From the NCBI RefSeq assembly GCF_003601975.1, contig NZ_QZWZ01000019.1, positions 1-64,000 of the forward strand: DNA of 64,000 nt. The letters are read 5' to 3'. The position numbers and the translations under genes are program-made. Below are positions 33,544 to 42,442 of the stretch, one piece after another. Below the pieces are notes generated by a model that was not told the DNA's origin, made no database searches, and was given only the letters and a program-made list of their open reading frames with translations. The DNA is from Mesorhizobium waimense. Its GTDB lineage: Bacteria; Pseudomonadota; Alphaproteobacteria; Rhizobiales; Rhizobiaceae. Positions within the stretch are counted from its first letter, which is position 1. Each line of letters begins with the position of its first letter.

Positions 33544-33611
33544 TCACGCGCGACGGCGCGCCCAGGCGGCGCTCCGTACGTTTTGTCGGCTTCCAGGATT
33601 TCTGGACCAAT

Positions 33612-33638
33612 GCCCGGGCCTCGCGCCCGGGCTTTTTT
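33612..33638 (+). terminator. rplI: Rho-independent terminator after rplI
   Basis: GCCCGGGC-CTCGC-GCCCGGGC (33612-33632, 8-bp stem) followed by six Ts. Classical terminator ending the ribosomal protein operon. Confidence 0.92.
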
Positions 33639-33718
33639 ATGCCAAAAGGAACTTTTCGAGCCCCTATATCTTGTAGCAGAATAGGACAGCCTGTCTGACC
33701 GTGAGGGGACATTTGGTC

Positions 33719-35008
33719 ATGAATATTCTGTTGAAGCGCGTTCTCGACCGTCTTGTGCGTACCGGCAATCTCAAGGTAACAGGCCCCAAGGGTTTGACCG
33801 TGGTTTTCGGCGACGGCAGCGGCGAGCCGGTCCACATGCACATCAAGACCAGGCATGCCGAACGCGCCATCACCTTCGATCCGATGCTGGCGGTGCCGGA
33901 AGCCTACATGGACGGCGAACTCGACATAATCGAAGGCGGCGTGCTCGGCGTGATGCGCATCGCTTTCCAGAACATGGGCAGCGGCGGCATCGACGCCACC
34001 TGGTCGAAGGCGATCGAGGGTTTGCGCCATGCCTTCCGCCGCCTGCAGCAGATCAACACCGCTTCCCGCGCGCGCCGCAACGTGCAGCGCCACTATGATC
34101 TTTCGGGCGATCTCTACCGGCTCTTCCTCGACGAGGACATGCAGTATTCCTGCGCCTATTTCGAGCAGCCCGACATGACGCTCGACGAGGCGCAGGCCGC
34201 CAAGAAGCGCCACATTGCCGCCAAGCTCAGGCTGAAGGCCGGACAGACCGTGCTCGACATCGGCTCCGGCTGGGGCGGGCTCGGACTCTTTCTGGCGAAA
34301 TCCTTCGACGTCGATGTCCAAGGTGTCACCCTGTCGACCGAACAGCACGGTGTCGCCACAGACCGGGCGCACGCGCTAGGCCTGCAAAACCGCGTCCATT
34401 TCGACCTGAAGGACTATCGCGAGCTCAACGAGCGCTTCGACCGTATCGTCTCGGTCGGCATGTTCGAGCATGTCGGCGTCAACCACTACCGCACCTTCTT
34501 CGAAAAGTCGGCGACGCTTTTGAAGCCGGACGGCGTCATGCTCTTGCACACGATCGGCCGCTCCGGCGTGCCGTGGGCGACCAGCGCCTTCGTCCGCAGA
34601 TACATTTTCCCGGGCGGCTACATTCCCGCACTCTCCGAGGTGATGCCGGCGATCGAGAAGTCCGGCCTCGTCGTCACCGACATCGAGATGCTCAGGCTGC
34701 ACTACGCCGACACGCTGAAGCATTGGGGCGAGCGCTTCGCCGCCAATCGCGACAAGGCCAAGGCGATCTATGACGAGCGCTTCTGTCGCATGTGGGAGTT
34801 CTATCTGGCCGCCTCGGAGGCCGCCTTCCGCTGGCAGGACCTGGTAATCTTCCAGATCCAGCTCGCCAAGAAGAACGACACGCTGCCGATGACGCGCGAC
34901 TACATGGGCAAATGCGAGAAGGCCCTTGAAATGCGCGACATGGGCCATCGCCAACAGGCGCCTGTCGCCAAACCGACCCGCCGCCGCAAGGTTGCGGACC
35001 GCGAGTAG
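33719..35008 (+). CDS. cfa: Cyclopropane-fatty-acyl-phospholipid synthase
   Basis: 429 aa from the ATG at 33719; the frame is open six codons upstream. It has the SAM-binding site VLDIGSGWGGLGLFLA, the upstream VQRHYDLSGDLYRLFLDEDMQYSCAYF catalytic region, and the family's VGMFEHVGVNHY with the Glu/His. The C-terminal tail is Arg/Lys rich. It adds a methylene bridge to unsaturated phospholipid chains; in rhizobia it makes lactobacillic acid, often in stationary phase or acid stress. Followed by a terminator at 35061-35090. Confidence 0.93.
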   Translation: MNILLKRVLDRLVRTGNLKVTGPKGLTVVFGDGSGEPVHMHIKTRHAERAITFDPMLAVPEAYMDGELDIIEGGVLGVMRIAFQNMGSGGIDATWSKAIEGLRHAFRRLQQINTASRARRNVQRHYDLSGDLYRLFLDEDMQYSCAYFEQPDMTLDEAQAAKKRHIAAKLRLKAGQTVLDIGSGWGGLGLFLAKSFDVDVQGVTLSTEQHGVATDRAHALGLQNRVHFDLKDYRELNERFDRIVSVGMFEHVGVNHYRTFFEKSATLLKPDGVMLLHTIGRSGVPWATSAFVRRYIFPGGYIPALSEVMPAIEKSGLVVTDIEMLRLHYADTLKHWGERFAANRDKAKAIYDERFCRMWEFYLAASEAAFRWQDLVIFQIQLAKKNDTLPMTRDYMGKCEKALEMRDMGHRQQAPVAKPTRRRKVADRE

Positions 35009-35060
35009 AAGGGCGCCAGCCCGGCGACCATTGGTCTTGCCATTACCTGCCCAAGCATGG

Positions 35061-35090
35061 AAAAGGTCTCGTCATTGCGAGACCTTTTTT
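35061..35090 (+). terminator. Terminator after cfa, directly abutting ynfA
   Basis: A-rich AAAA then GGTCTCG-TCATTG-CGAGACC (7-bp stem) followed by TTTTTT. It ends one base before the ATG region of ynfA (ATG at 35092), so the ynfA leader lies inside the hairpin. Confidence 0.85.
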
Positions 35091-35091
35091 G

Positions 35092-35415
35092 ATGACCTAC
35101 CTCATCTACATCGCTGCCGCGCTTGCCGAGATCGCTGGCTGTTTTTCGTTCTGGGCGTGGTGGCGGCTGGAGAGGTCGCCGTTGTGGCTGGCGCCCGGCC
35201 TCGTCTCGCTGGCGCTGTTCGGTTTCCTGCTGGCGCTGGTCGACACGAATGCCGCGGGCCGCGCCTATGCCGCCTATGGCGGCATCTACATGGCGGCGTC
35301 GCTTGGATGGCTGTGGCTGGTGGAAGGCGTGCGTCCCGACCGCTGGGATCTTGGAGGGGCGGCACTCTGCATCATCGGCGCCTCGGTCATTCTTTTAGCG
35401 CACAGGGAAGCCTGA
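35092..35415 (+). CDS. YnfA-family small membrane protein
   Basis: 107 aa, four hydrophobic segments, with family motifs LAEIAGCFSFWAW and AAYGGIYMAASLGWLW, matching the UPF0060 (YnfA) family, a small multidrug-resistance-like fold. Starts at the ATG at 35092; a TTG one codon upstream is possible. There is no clean ribosome-binding site, because the 5' side is the cfa terminator. Ends 3 nt before the Rsm22-like gene and is probably co-transcribed with it. Confidence 0.85.
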   Translation: MTYLIYIAAALAEIAGCFSFWAWWRLERSPLWLAPGLVSLALFGFLLALVDTNAAGRAYAAYGGIYMAASLGWLWLVEGVRPDRWDLGGAALCIIGASVILLAHREA

Positions 35416-35418
35416 GCC

Positions 35419-36381
35419 GTGGAACTGCCTGCTCAGTTGCGCCAAGGCGTCGAGCGCCTGCTCGACAAGGTGCCGTTGCCGGTCCTCAAGCAGGCGGCGA
35501 AGACGCTGTCCGACCGCTACCGCGCGGAACTGCGCGACGGCCGCCTGCACATGGCCGAGGAGATGGCGGTCAGGGCCTATCTGGCGACGCGGCTGCCGGC
35601 GACCTACGCCGCCGTGCGCGCCAGCCTCGATGCGCTGGCGGACGCCCGCCCCGACTTCGCGCCGAAGAGCCTGCTCGATATCGGCGCCGGCCCTGGGACG
35701 GTGCTTTGGGCCACGACCGATCTCTGGCCTAACCTCGAAGCGGCGGTGCTGCTGGAAGCCAGCGCCGCGGTGCGCAAGGTCGGCGAGACGCTGGCCGTCG
35801 ACGCGGTCACCGCCAAGGCTTCGTGGATTGCCGGCGACGTCACCATCGACCTTGTCGACCTCAAACCGGCCGATCTGGTCAGCTGCGCCTACGTTCTGGA
35901 CGAGATCACGCCGGCATCGCTGCCTAAACTCATCGACCGGCTCTGGCAACTGACCGCCGACACGCTGCTGATCGTCGAGCCGGGCACGCCAGCCGGCTGG
36001 CAGCGCATCCTTGCGGCGCGCCGGCAATTGATCGAAGTCGGCGCGCATGTTCTGGCGCCGTGCCCGCATGAGGCACCCTGCCCGCTTGCCCAGCCCGACT
36101 GGTGCCACTTTTCCCGCCGCGTCGCGCGCTCGCGGCTGCACAGGCGGGCCAAGGACGCCGACGTGCCGTGGGAGGACGAGAAATTTATTTACGTCGCGGC
36201 CTCGCGGCAGCCAGCGCCTTTGCGCGCCGCGCGGGTCATTGCACCGCCGAAATCCGGCTCCGGCAAAGTTGTGCTCAAGCTATGCGAGCCGGACGGCCGC
36301 GCCGGCGAGAAGCTCTTCACCAAGCGCGACGGCGACACCTTCAAGGTGGCGCGGCGGCTGGACTGGGGCGATCCCGTCTAG
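35419..36381 (+). CDS. Rsm22-family (METTL17-like) methyltransferase-fold protein
   Basis: 320 aa, GTG start. The SAM-fold motif is LLDIGAGPGTVLWA and the C-terminal half carries a Cys cluster (CPHEAPCPLAQPDWCHF), which in the mitochondrial homologue binds an iron-sulfur cluster, followed by ARSRLHRRAK. Members are linked to small-subunit ribosome assembly rather than to a proven methyl transfer. Located between ynfA (3 nt) and dnaB. The function is inferred from the family. Confidence 0.82.
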   Translation: MELPAQLRQGVERLLDKVPLPVLKQAAKTLSDRYRAELRDGRLHMAEEMAVRAYLATRLPATYAAVRASLDALADARPDFAPKSLLDIGAGPGTVLWATTDLWPNLEAAVLLEASAAVRKVGETLAVDAVTAKASWIAGDVTIDLVDLKPADLVSCAYVLDEITPASLPKLIDRLWQLTADTLLIVEPGTPAGWQRILAARRQLIEVGAHVLAPCPHEAPCPLAQPDWCHFSRRVARSRLHRRAKDADVPWEDEKFIYVAASRQPAPLRAARVIAPPKSGSGKVVLKLCEPDGRAGEKLFTKRDGDTFKVARRLDWGDPV

Positions 36382-36401
36382 CGGCTGAATTCGTCCGCAA
36401 G

Positions 36402-36430
36402 TTGATTTCGTTCTTTATTTGTTCTACCAT
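36402..36430 (+). promoter_or_regulatory. dnaB: Putative LexA-controlled promoter upstream of dnaB
   Basis: A perfect alphaproteobacterial SOS box, GTTC-TTTATTT-GTTC (36410-36424), lies entirely in the 17-bp spacer between TTGATT (36402-36407) and TACCAT (36425-36430). A repressor bound there would block the promoter. It is 187-215 nt upstream of the dnaB ATG, with no other gene in between. Confidence 0.62.
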
Positions 36431-36616
36431 GTGCAGAATCACGACCTTGCTGAGTCAACAGGAATCGGAGCGCGGGGGTTCTGTCCTGTGGACGGTGTGG
36501 TTCTCCTGTGAACAGTGGGCATCAAAGCCGGTTGGACAGGGACTGTTGCAGATAAGTCAGCACCGGCTTTTGTCCGTTCTGATATCGAGAATGCGGGATC
36601 GAAATTCGGGGACATC

Positions 36617-38107
36617 ATGGCTGAGGCAGCACGCAAATTCGGCGTGGCGGAAACACCGCTTTATCGCGAGGCACCTAATAACATCGAGGCCGAGCAGGCG
36701 CTGCTCGGCGCCATCCTCGTCAACAACGATGCCTTCTACCGCGTCTCCGACTTCCTCAAGGCCGGCCATTTCTACGAGCCGCTGCACAGGAAAATCTTCG
36801 AGGTCGCGTCCGAGCTCATCCGCATGGGCAAGGTGGCGACGCCGATCACGCTGAAAACCTTCCTGCCGGCCGACGAAAAGGTCGGCGACATGACGGTGGC
36901 GCAATATGTCGTGCGGCTGGCGGTTGAAGCGGTCACCGTCGTCAACGCCACCGATTATGGCCGCGCCATCTATGACCTCGCGACGCGCCGCGCGCTGATC
37001 ACCGTCGGCGAGGACATGGTCAACATCGCCTATGACGCGCCGGTCGACATGGCGCCCTCCGAGCAGATCGAGGATGCCGAACGACGTCTGTTCGAGCTGG
37101 CCGAGACCGGCCGCTACGATGGCGGCTTCGAAAGCTTCACCGATGCGGTCAAGACCGCCGTCGACATGGCCAATGCCGCCTATATGCGCGACGGGCATCT
37201 GTCGGGCGTCGCCACCGGCCTGCGCGACCTCGACCGCCGCATGGGCGGCCTGCAGCCGTCCGACCTGATCATCATCGCCGGCCGTCCGGGCATGGGCAAG
37301 ACGTCTTTAGCCACCAACATGGCCTTCAACATCGCGGAGGCCTATGTGCCGGCGCAGCAGGCCGACGGTTCGTTCAAGGCCGCCAATGGCGGCGTCGTCG
37401 GCTTCTTCTCGCTGGAAATGTCGTCGGAGCAGCTCGCCACCCGTATCATTTCCGAGCAGACGGAAATCCCGTCGTCAAAAATCCGCCGCGGCGAGATTTC
37501 CGAGATGGATTTCGAGAAGCTGGTTGCCTGTTCGCAGACCATGCAGAAGATCCCGCTGTTCATCGACCAGACCGGCGGTATCTCCATTGCCCAGTTGTCC
37601 GCTCGCGCCCGCCGCCTGAAGCGTCAGCGCGGCCTCGACCTCATCGTCATCGACTATATCCAGCTGATGCAGGGATCGAGCGCCAAGTCTTCGCAGAACC
37701 GCGTGCAGGAAATCACCGAGATCACCACCGGCCTGAAAGCTTTGGCCAAGGAACTCAGCGTGCCGATCATCGCGCTGTCGCAGCTGTCGCGTCAGGTCGA
37801 AAGCCGCGACGACAAGCGCCCGCAACTGTCGGATTTGCGTGAATCAGGCTCGATCGAGCAGGACGCCGACGTGGTGATGTTCGTCTATCGCGAGGAATAC
37901 TACCTGAAGAACCGCGAGCCGAAGCCCGGCACCGACGAGCACCTCAAGTGGCAACACGACATGGACGAAATGCGCGGCAAGGCCGAGGTCATCGTCGCCA
38001 AGCAGCGCCACGGCCCGACCGGCTCGGTCAGCCTCGCCTTCCACGGCGAGTTCACCCGCTTCTCCGACCTTGCCGAGGAACACCACCTGCCGGACAGGTT
38101 TGAGTAG
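36617..38107 (+). CDS. dnaB: Replicative DNA helicase
   Basis: 496 aa from the ATG at 36617 (MAEAARKFGV), with GGGG about 7 nt upstream; the frame is open to 36515 but not conserved-looking. It has an N-terminal primase-interaction domain (NNIEAEQALLGAIL), Walker A GRPGMGKTSL, Walker B LIVIDYIQLM and the LSQLSRQVESRDDKRPQLSDLRESGSIEQDAD motif. No intein. It unwinds DNA at the fork. A LexA-type box lies in its leader. Confidence 0.96.
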   Translation: MAEAARKFGVAETPLYREAPNNIEAEQALLGAILVNNDAFYRVSDFLKAGHFYEPLHRKIFEVASELIRMGKVATPITLKTFLPADEKVGDMTVAQYVVRLAVEAVTVVNATDYGRAIYDLATRRALITVGEDMVNIAYDAPVDMAPSEQIEDAERRLFELAETGRYDGGFESFTDAVKTAVDMANAAYMRDGHLSGVATGLRDLDRRMGGLQPSDLIIIAGRPGMGKTSLATNMAFNIAEAYVPAQQADGSFKAANGGVVGFFSLEMSSEQLATRIISEQTEIPSSKIRRGEISEMDFEKLVACSQTMQKIPLFIDQTGGISIAQLSARARRLKRQRGLDLIVIDYIQLMQGSSAKSSQNRVQEITEITTGLKALAKELSVPIIALSQLSRQVESRDDKRPQLSDLRESGSIEQDADVVMFVYREEYYLKNREPKPGTDEHLKWQHDMDEMRGKAEVIVAKQRHGPTGSVSLAFHGEFTRFSDLAEEHHLPDRFE

Positions 38108-38109
38108 GC

Positions 38110-38622
38110 ATGGGCGAGCGTTTCAGGCTTTCTCTTTCTTTGTCACTCGCGCTGTTCGGCGCGGTTGCGCTGCCCGGGATCGCTTCCGCCTGTTCCATGC
38201 CTGCAGGCTGGACGCCACAGCGAGCGTTTGCAGAAGCCGCCCTGGTGTTCCATGGCCTGGTGACGGCGACGGAGCTTAGCTCAACAAAGGATGGAGGTCC
38301 CCCAGCCGATATGGGCGATGGCCGGATACTGGTCAACGTGCGCTACGAGATAGCAGAGGTGTTCAAGGGCAAGCCTGAAGCGAATGGTGCAATCTCTACG
38401 ACCACGCTGATCATGGGAGGATGCGGTGTACCCGTTCTGGCCGGGCAGCATTTCCTGTTTTATGTGAACGGGATTGATGAGACGACACGGAAAGAAATGC
38501 CTGAACTTGCCGGCCAGACACAAGGCATGATCTCCATTTACGACACACAGATGCTACCGCCCGATCCCAAGGTGCTCGATGAGGCACTTGCCGACGTTCG
38601 CGCCCTCGCCAAGAAGAACTGA
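38110..38622 (+). CDS. Secreted TIMP/netrin-like domain protein
   Basis: 170 aa, starting 2 nt after dnaB. The signal peptide is hydrophobic (LSLSLSLALFGAVALP) and the mature part likely starts at or just before the Cys in ASACSMP. The pattern of an N-terminal Cys after the cleavage site, ALVFHGLV, a V(R)YEIAEVFKG strand, and GGCGVPVLAGQHFLFYVNG resembles bacterial TIMP/netrin-like domains (OB-fold, disulfide-linked). Function unknown. It occupies the slot between dnaB and radA where several alphaproteobacteria have alanine racemase. Confidence 0.6.
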   Translation: MGERFRLSLSLSLALFGAVALPGIASACSMPAGWTPQRAFAEAALVFHGLVTATELSSTKDGGPPADMGDGRILVNVRYEIAEVFKGKPEANGAISTTTLIMGGCGVPVLAGQHFLFYVNGIDETTRKEMPELAGQTQGMISIYDTQMLPPDPKVLDEALADVRALAKKN

Positions 38623-38702
38623 ATTGCATCCACGCTCCCCAAACCACGCTCGGAAACGCGGACAGTCGCGGTCGGCCTTCGTTCAAAACTGGGTGCGGCT
38701 CC

Positions 38703-40121
38703 TTGGCTAAATCGCGCGTCCAGTTCATCTGCCAGAATTGCGGTTCGGCGCATCAGCGCTGGGCCGGCAAATGCGATGCCTGCGGCGAGTGGAACACGCT
38801 CGTCGAGGAGGGCACGGCCGGCGGCATCGGTTCCGGCCCGGCCAACACGCGCAATGCCCGCAAGGGCCGTGCGGTGGTGCTGACCAGCCTGTCCGGCGAC
38901 ATCGAGGACGCGCCGCGCATCGTGTCCGGCATCGGCGAGCTCGACCGCGCCACCGGCGGCGGTTTTGTCCGCGGCTCGGCACTTTTGGTCGGCGGCGATC
39001 CCGGCATCGGCAAGTCGACGCTGCTCACGCAGGCGGCGGCGGCGCTGGCGGCCAAGGGCCACCGCATCGTCTATGTCTCGGGCGAGGAAGCCGTCGCCCA
39101 GATCAGGCTGCGCGCCCAGCGGCTCGGCGTCGCCGACACACCCGTCGAGCTTGCCGCCGAGACCAATGTCGAGGACATCCTGGCAACGATCGCCGACGGC
39201 AAGCGGCCGGACCTGGTCATCCTCGATTCGATCCAGACGCTGTGGACGGACATGGCCGATTCGGCGCCGGGCACCGTCACCCAGGTGCGCGCCGCCGCCC
39301 AGGCGATGATCCGCTATGCGAAATCCACAGGCGCGGCGATCGTGCTGGTCGGCCACGTCACCAAGGAAGGCCAGATCGCCGGTCCCCGCGTCGTCGAGCA
39401 CATGGTCGACGCAGTGCTCTATTTCGAGGGTGAAGGCGGCCATCACTACCGCATCCTGCGCACGGTGAAGAACCGTTTTGGACCGACCGACGAGATCGGC
39501 GTCTTCGAAATGTCGGACAAGGGCCTGCGCGAGGTTGCCAACCCGTCGGAGCTGTTCCTCGGCGAACGCCATGCGAAATCGCCAGGCGCCGCGGTTTTCG
39601 CCGGCATGGAGGGCACGCGTCCCGTGCTGGTCGAGATCCAGGCGCTGGTCGCGCCCTCCTCGCTCGGCACGCCGCGCCGCGCGGTCGTCGGCTGGGACGG
39701 CGCGCGGCTGTCGATGGTGCTTGCCGTGCTGGAAGCCCATTGCGGGGTGCGCTTCGGCACCCACGATGTCTATCTCAACGTCGCCGGCGGCTACCGGATT
39801 TCGGAGCCGGCCGCCGATCTCGCGGTGGCGGCAGCACTGGTTTCGTCGCTCACCGGTCTTGCCCTTCCGGCCGATTGCGTCTATTTCGGCGAAATCAGCC
39901 TGTCGGGCTCGGTGAGGCCGGTTGCGCATGCGCAACAGCGCCTTAAGGAGGCCGAAAAGCTGGGTTTTGGAAGCGCGGTTCTGCCCTTGGGCAGTGAGGA
40001 ACTTGTTGGTGGTAATGGGGCCGGGGGGATCGGAGCCAACGCTTTCCAGCCCACCGAGCTTGCCGATCTCGTGGCGCGCATAGCCGGCTCACGGCGCAGC
40101 CGCGCCGACGAGGAAGAGTGA
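38703..40121 (+). CDS. radA: DNA repair protein RadA
   Basis: 472 aa from a TTG (MAKSRVQFICQNCG). Zinc motif C-x2-C with WAGKCDACGEWN, Walker A GDPGIGKSTL, the RadA-specific KNRFG (VKNRFGPTDEIGVFEM) and a Lon-like C-terminal domain (AVGWDGARLSMVLAVLEAHCG). It acts in recombination and branch migration. The TTG start fits the family N-terminus. Confidence 0.95.
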   Translation: MAKSRVQFICQNCGSAHQRWAGKCDACGEWNTLVEEGTAGGIGSGPANTRNARKGRAVVLTSLSGDIEDAPRIVSGIGELDRATGGGFVRGSALLVGGDPGIGKSTLLTQAAAALAAKGHRIVYVSGEEAVAQIRLRAQRLGVADTPVELAAETNVEDILATIADGKRPDLVILDSIQTLWTDMADSAPGTVTQVRAAAQAMIRYAKSTGAAIVLVGHVTKEGQIAGPRVVEHMVDAVLYFEGEGGHHYRILRTVKNRFGPTDEIGVFEMSDKGLREVANPSELFLGERHAKSPGAAVFAGMEGTRPVLVEIQALVAPSSLGTPRRAVVGWDGARLSMVLAVLEAHCGVRFGTHDVYLNVAGGYRISEPAADLAVAAALVSSLTGLALPADCVYFGEISLSGSVRPVAHAQQRLKEAEKLGFGSAVLPLGSEELVGGNGAGGIGANAFQPTELADLVARIAGSRRSRADEEE

Positions 40122-40162
40122 CGCGGCTCGTCGAGCCGTGAAAAAAGACAGGGGCGAAAGAC

Positions 40163-40840
40163 ATGCCGATTACGCTGCTTGACGGAATTCTCGTCGGCTT
40201 CACCCTGGTCTCGGCGATGCTGGCCATGGTTCGCGGCTTCTCCCGCGAGGTGTTGTCCGTGGTTTCCTGGGCAGCGGCGGCGGCAGCGGCCTTCTTCTTC
40301 TACAAACCGGTTCTGCCCTACGTTCAACCCTATGTCGACAATGACAAGATCGCCATGGCGGCGGCCGCCGGCATCGTCTTCATCATCGCCCTGATCGTCG
40401 TTTCGGTCATCACCATGAAGCTCGCCGACTGGATCATCGATTCCAGGATCGGCGCGCTCGACCGCACGCTGGGTTTCCTCTACGGCGCGGCGCGCGGCAT
40501 CCTGGTCGTCGCTGTGGCGCTTTTGTTCTTCAACTGGCTGGCCGGCGCCAAGGCTCCGGCCTGGGTCGCCAACGCCAAGTCGCGGCCGCTGCTGGAGCAG
40601 ATCGGCGCCAAGCTGGAAAGCCTGCTGCCCGAGGATCCGGAAAACGCCATCCTGAAGAAGCTGAACCCGAATCAGCCGGCCGCACCCGAGGCCGGCACCG
40701 AAGCCCCCGCCGCGCCGACAACGGAAGCGCCGGCAGCCGGCGACGATGCCCCGGCGCCCGACGACAGCGAGAGCGATGCGCCGGCCGACAATGCACCGGC
40801 CCAACCCGCCAATCCCCCGCCCGCGGCGCCGGCAAACTGA
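40163..40840 (+). CDS. CvpA family membrane protein
   Basis: 225 aa. Four hydrophobic segments with the family's ITLLDGILVGFTLVSAMLAMVRGFSREVLS start and SVITMKLADWIIDSRIGALDRTLGF motif. The C-terminal 70 residues are Ala/Pro/Glu/Asp rich and disordered. Upstream of purF, as in many proteobacteria (cvpA-purF). Role: membrane integrity or colicin V production; precise function unknown. Confidence 0.9.
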   Translation: MPITLLDGILVGFTLVSAMLAMVRGFSREVLSVVSWAAAAAAAFFFYKPVLPYVQPYVDNDKIAMAAAAGIVFIIALIVVSVITMKLADWIIDSRIGALDRTLGFLYGAARGILVVAVALLFFNWLAGAKAPAWVANAKSRPLLEQIGAKLESLLPEDPENAILKKLNPNQPAAPEAGTEAPAAPTTEAPAAGDDAPAPDDSESDAPADNAPAQPANPPPAAPAN

Positions 40841-40951
40841 CGCCTGGCTAACGAGGGCCGGGCCTGACGATGATGTGAACGCCGCGCGGCATGCGTTGCT
40901 TTCGACGCGCTATCACCTTATATGGCGATTTTAGCGGAGCTTGAGCCCCAC

Positions 40952-42421
40952 ATGGCAGACGCAGACGACGTGCTTTCCGCCGAGGCCGACGACCATTTCC
41001 ACGACGAATGCGGCGTGTTCGGCATATTCGGCCGGCAGGATGCCGCCGCTATCGTCACGCTCGGCCTGCATGCGCTGCAGCATCGCGGCCAGGAAGCCGC
41101 CGGCATCGTCTCCTATGACGGCAGCCAGTTTCATGTCGAACGTCATGTCGGCCTGATCGGCGACACTTTCACCAAGCAGCGCGTGATCGACAGCCTGCAA
41201 GGCAACCGCGCCATCGGCCATACCCGCTATGCCACCACCGGCGGCGCCGGCCTGCGCAACATCCAGCCCTTCTTCGCCGAGCTTGCCGATGGCGGCTTTG
41301 CCGTCGCCCATAACGGCAATCTGACCAACGCCATGACCGTGCAACGCGCGCTGCAGAAGCAGGGCGCTATCTTCTCGTCCACCTCCGACACCGAGACGCT
41401 GCTGCATCTGGTCGCCACCAGCAAGGAGCGTGATCTCAATTCGCGCTTCATCGATGCGGTGCGACAGGTCGAAGGCGCCTTCTCGCTGGTGGCGATGACG
41501 GCCAAGAAGATGATCGGCTGCCGCGATCCGCTGGGCATCCGCCCGCTGGTGCTGGGCGACCTCGACGGCGCCTGGATTCTCGCTTCCGAAACATGCGCCC
41601 TCGACATCATCGGCGCCCGCTTCGTGCGCGACCTGAAGCCTGGCGAAATGGTCGTCGTCACCGCCAAGGGCATCGAGAGCCTGTTCCCCTTCGAGCAGCA
41701 GAAGACCCGCTTCTGCATCTTCGAATATGTCTATTTCGCGCGGCCGGACTCTTCGGTCGAAGGCCGCAACGTCTATGAGGTGCGCAAGCGCATTGGCGCG
41801 GAACTCGCCCAGGAAAGCCCGGTCGATGCCGACATCATCGTGCCGGTGCCGGATTCCGGCACCCCGGCGGCGATTGGCTTTTCCCAGGCCGCGGGCATTC
41901 CCTTCGAGCTCGGCATCATCCGGAACCATTATGTCGGCCGTACCTTCATCCAGCCCGGCGATTCGATCCGCCATATGGGCGTCAAGCTCAAGCACAACGC
42001 CAACCGCCGCATGATCGAGGGCAAGCGCGTGGTGCTGGTCGACGACAGTATCGTGCGCGGTACCACCAGCCAGAAGATCGTGCAGATGGTGCGCGATGCC
42101 GGCGCCAAGGAGGTGCATATGCGCATCGCCTCGCCGCCGACCAGCGCCTCCTGCTTCTACGGCGTCGATACGCCGGAGAAGTCGAAGCTGCTCGCCTCGC
42201 GCATGTCCATCCAGGAGATGGCCGAGTTCATCCGTGTCGATTCGCTCGGCTTCCTGTCGATCGACGGCCTCTACCGCGCCGTCGGCGAGGCCAGCCGCGA
42301 CAATGAGCAGCCGCAATTCTGCGACGCCTGCTTCACCGGCCAGTACCCGACGCGCCTGCTCGACTTCGAAGGCCACGACAATGTGCGCACGCTGTCGCTG
42401 CTGGCGACGAGCGGGGCGTAG
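40952..42421 (+). CDS. purF: Amidophosphoribosyltransferase
   Basis: 489 aa from the ATG at 40952 (MADADDVLS); an ATG at 40922 would add 10 residues. The catalytic N-terminal Cys, exposed after propeptide removal, is in HDECGVFGI. The glutaminase region (QHRGQEAAGI, RYATTGG) and the PRTase loop VVLVDDSIVRGTT are intact. First committed step of purine synthesis. The propeptide and probable iron-sulfur Cys residues (CDACF) resemble B. subtilis-type enzymes. Confidence 0.95.
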   Translation: MADADDVLSAEADDHFHDECGVFGIFGRQDAAAIVTLGLHALQHRGQEAAGIVSYDGSQFHVERHVGLIGDTFTKQRVIDSLQGNRAIGHTRYATTGGAGLRNIQPFFAELADGGFAVAHNGNLTNAMTVQRALQKQGAIFSSTSDTETLLHLVATSKERDLNSRFIDAVRQVEGAFSLVAMTAKKMIGCRDPLGIRPLVLGDLDGAWILASETCALDIIGARFVRDLKPGEMVVVTAKGIESLFPFEQQKTRFCIFEYVYFARPDSSVEGRNVYEVRKRIGAELAQESPVDADIIVPVPDSGTPAAIGFSQAAGIPFELGIIRNHYVGRTFIQPGDSIRHMGVKLKHNANRRMIEGKRVVLVDDSIVRGTTSQKIVQMVRDAGAKEVHMRIASPPTSASCFYGVDTPEKSKLLASRMSIQEMAEFIRVDSLGFLSIDGLYRAVGEASRDNEQPQFCDACFTGQYPTRLLDFEGHDNVRTLSLLATSGA

Positions 42422-42442
42422 GCACTTCACGGAAATTATCGC

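Noticed and set aside
36515..36616. 34-codon extension of DnaB
   Set aside because: Lies downstream of a promoter-like region with a SOS box and is not conserved-looking; the ATG at 36617 has a better ribosome-binding site.
36617..38107. Intein in DnaB
   Set aside because: Walker A and the downstream motifs follow at normal spacing and length is standard.
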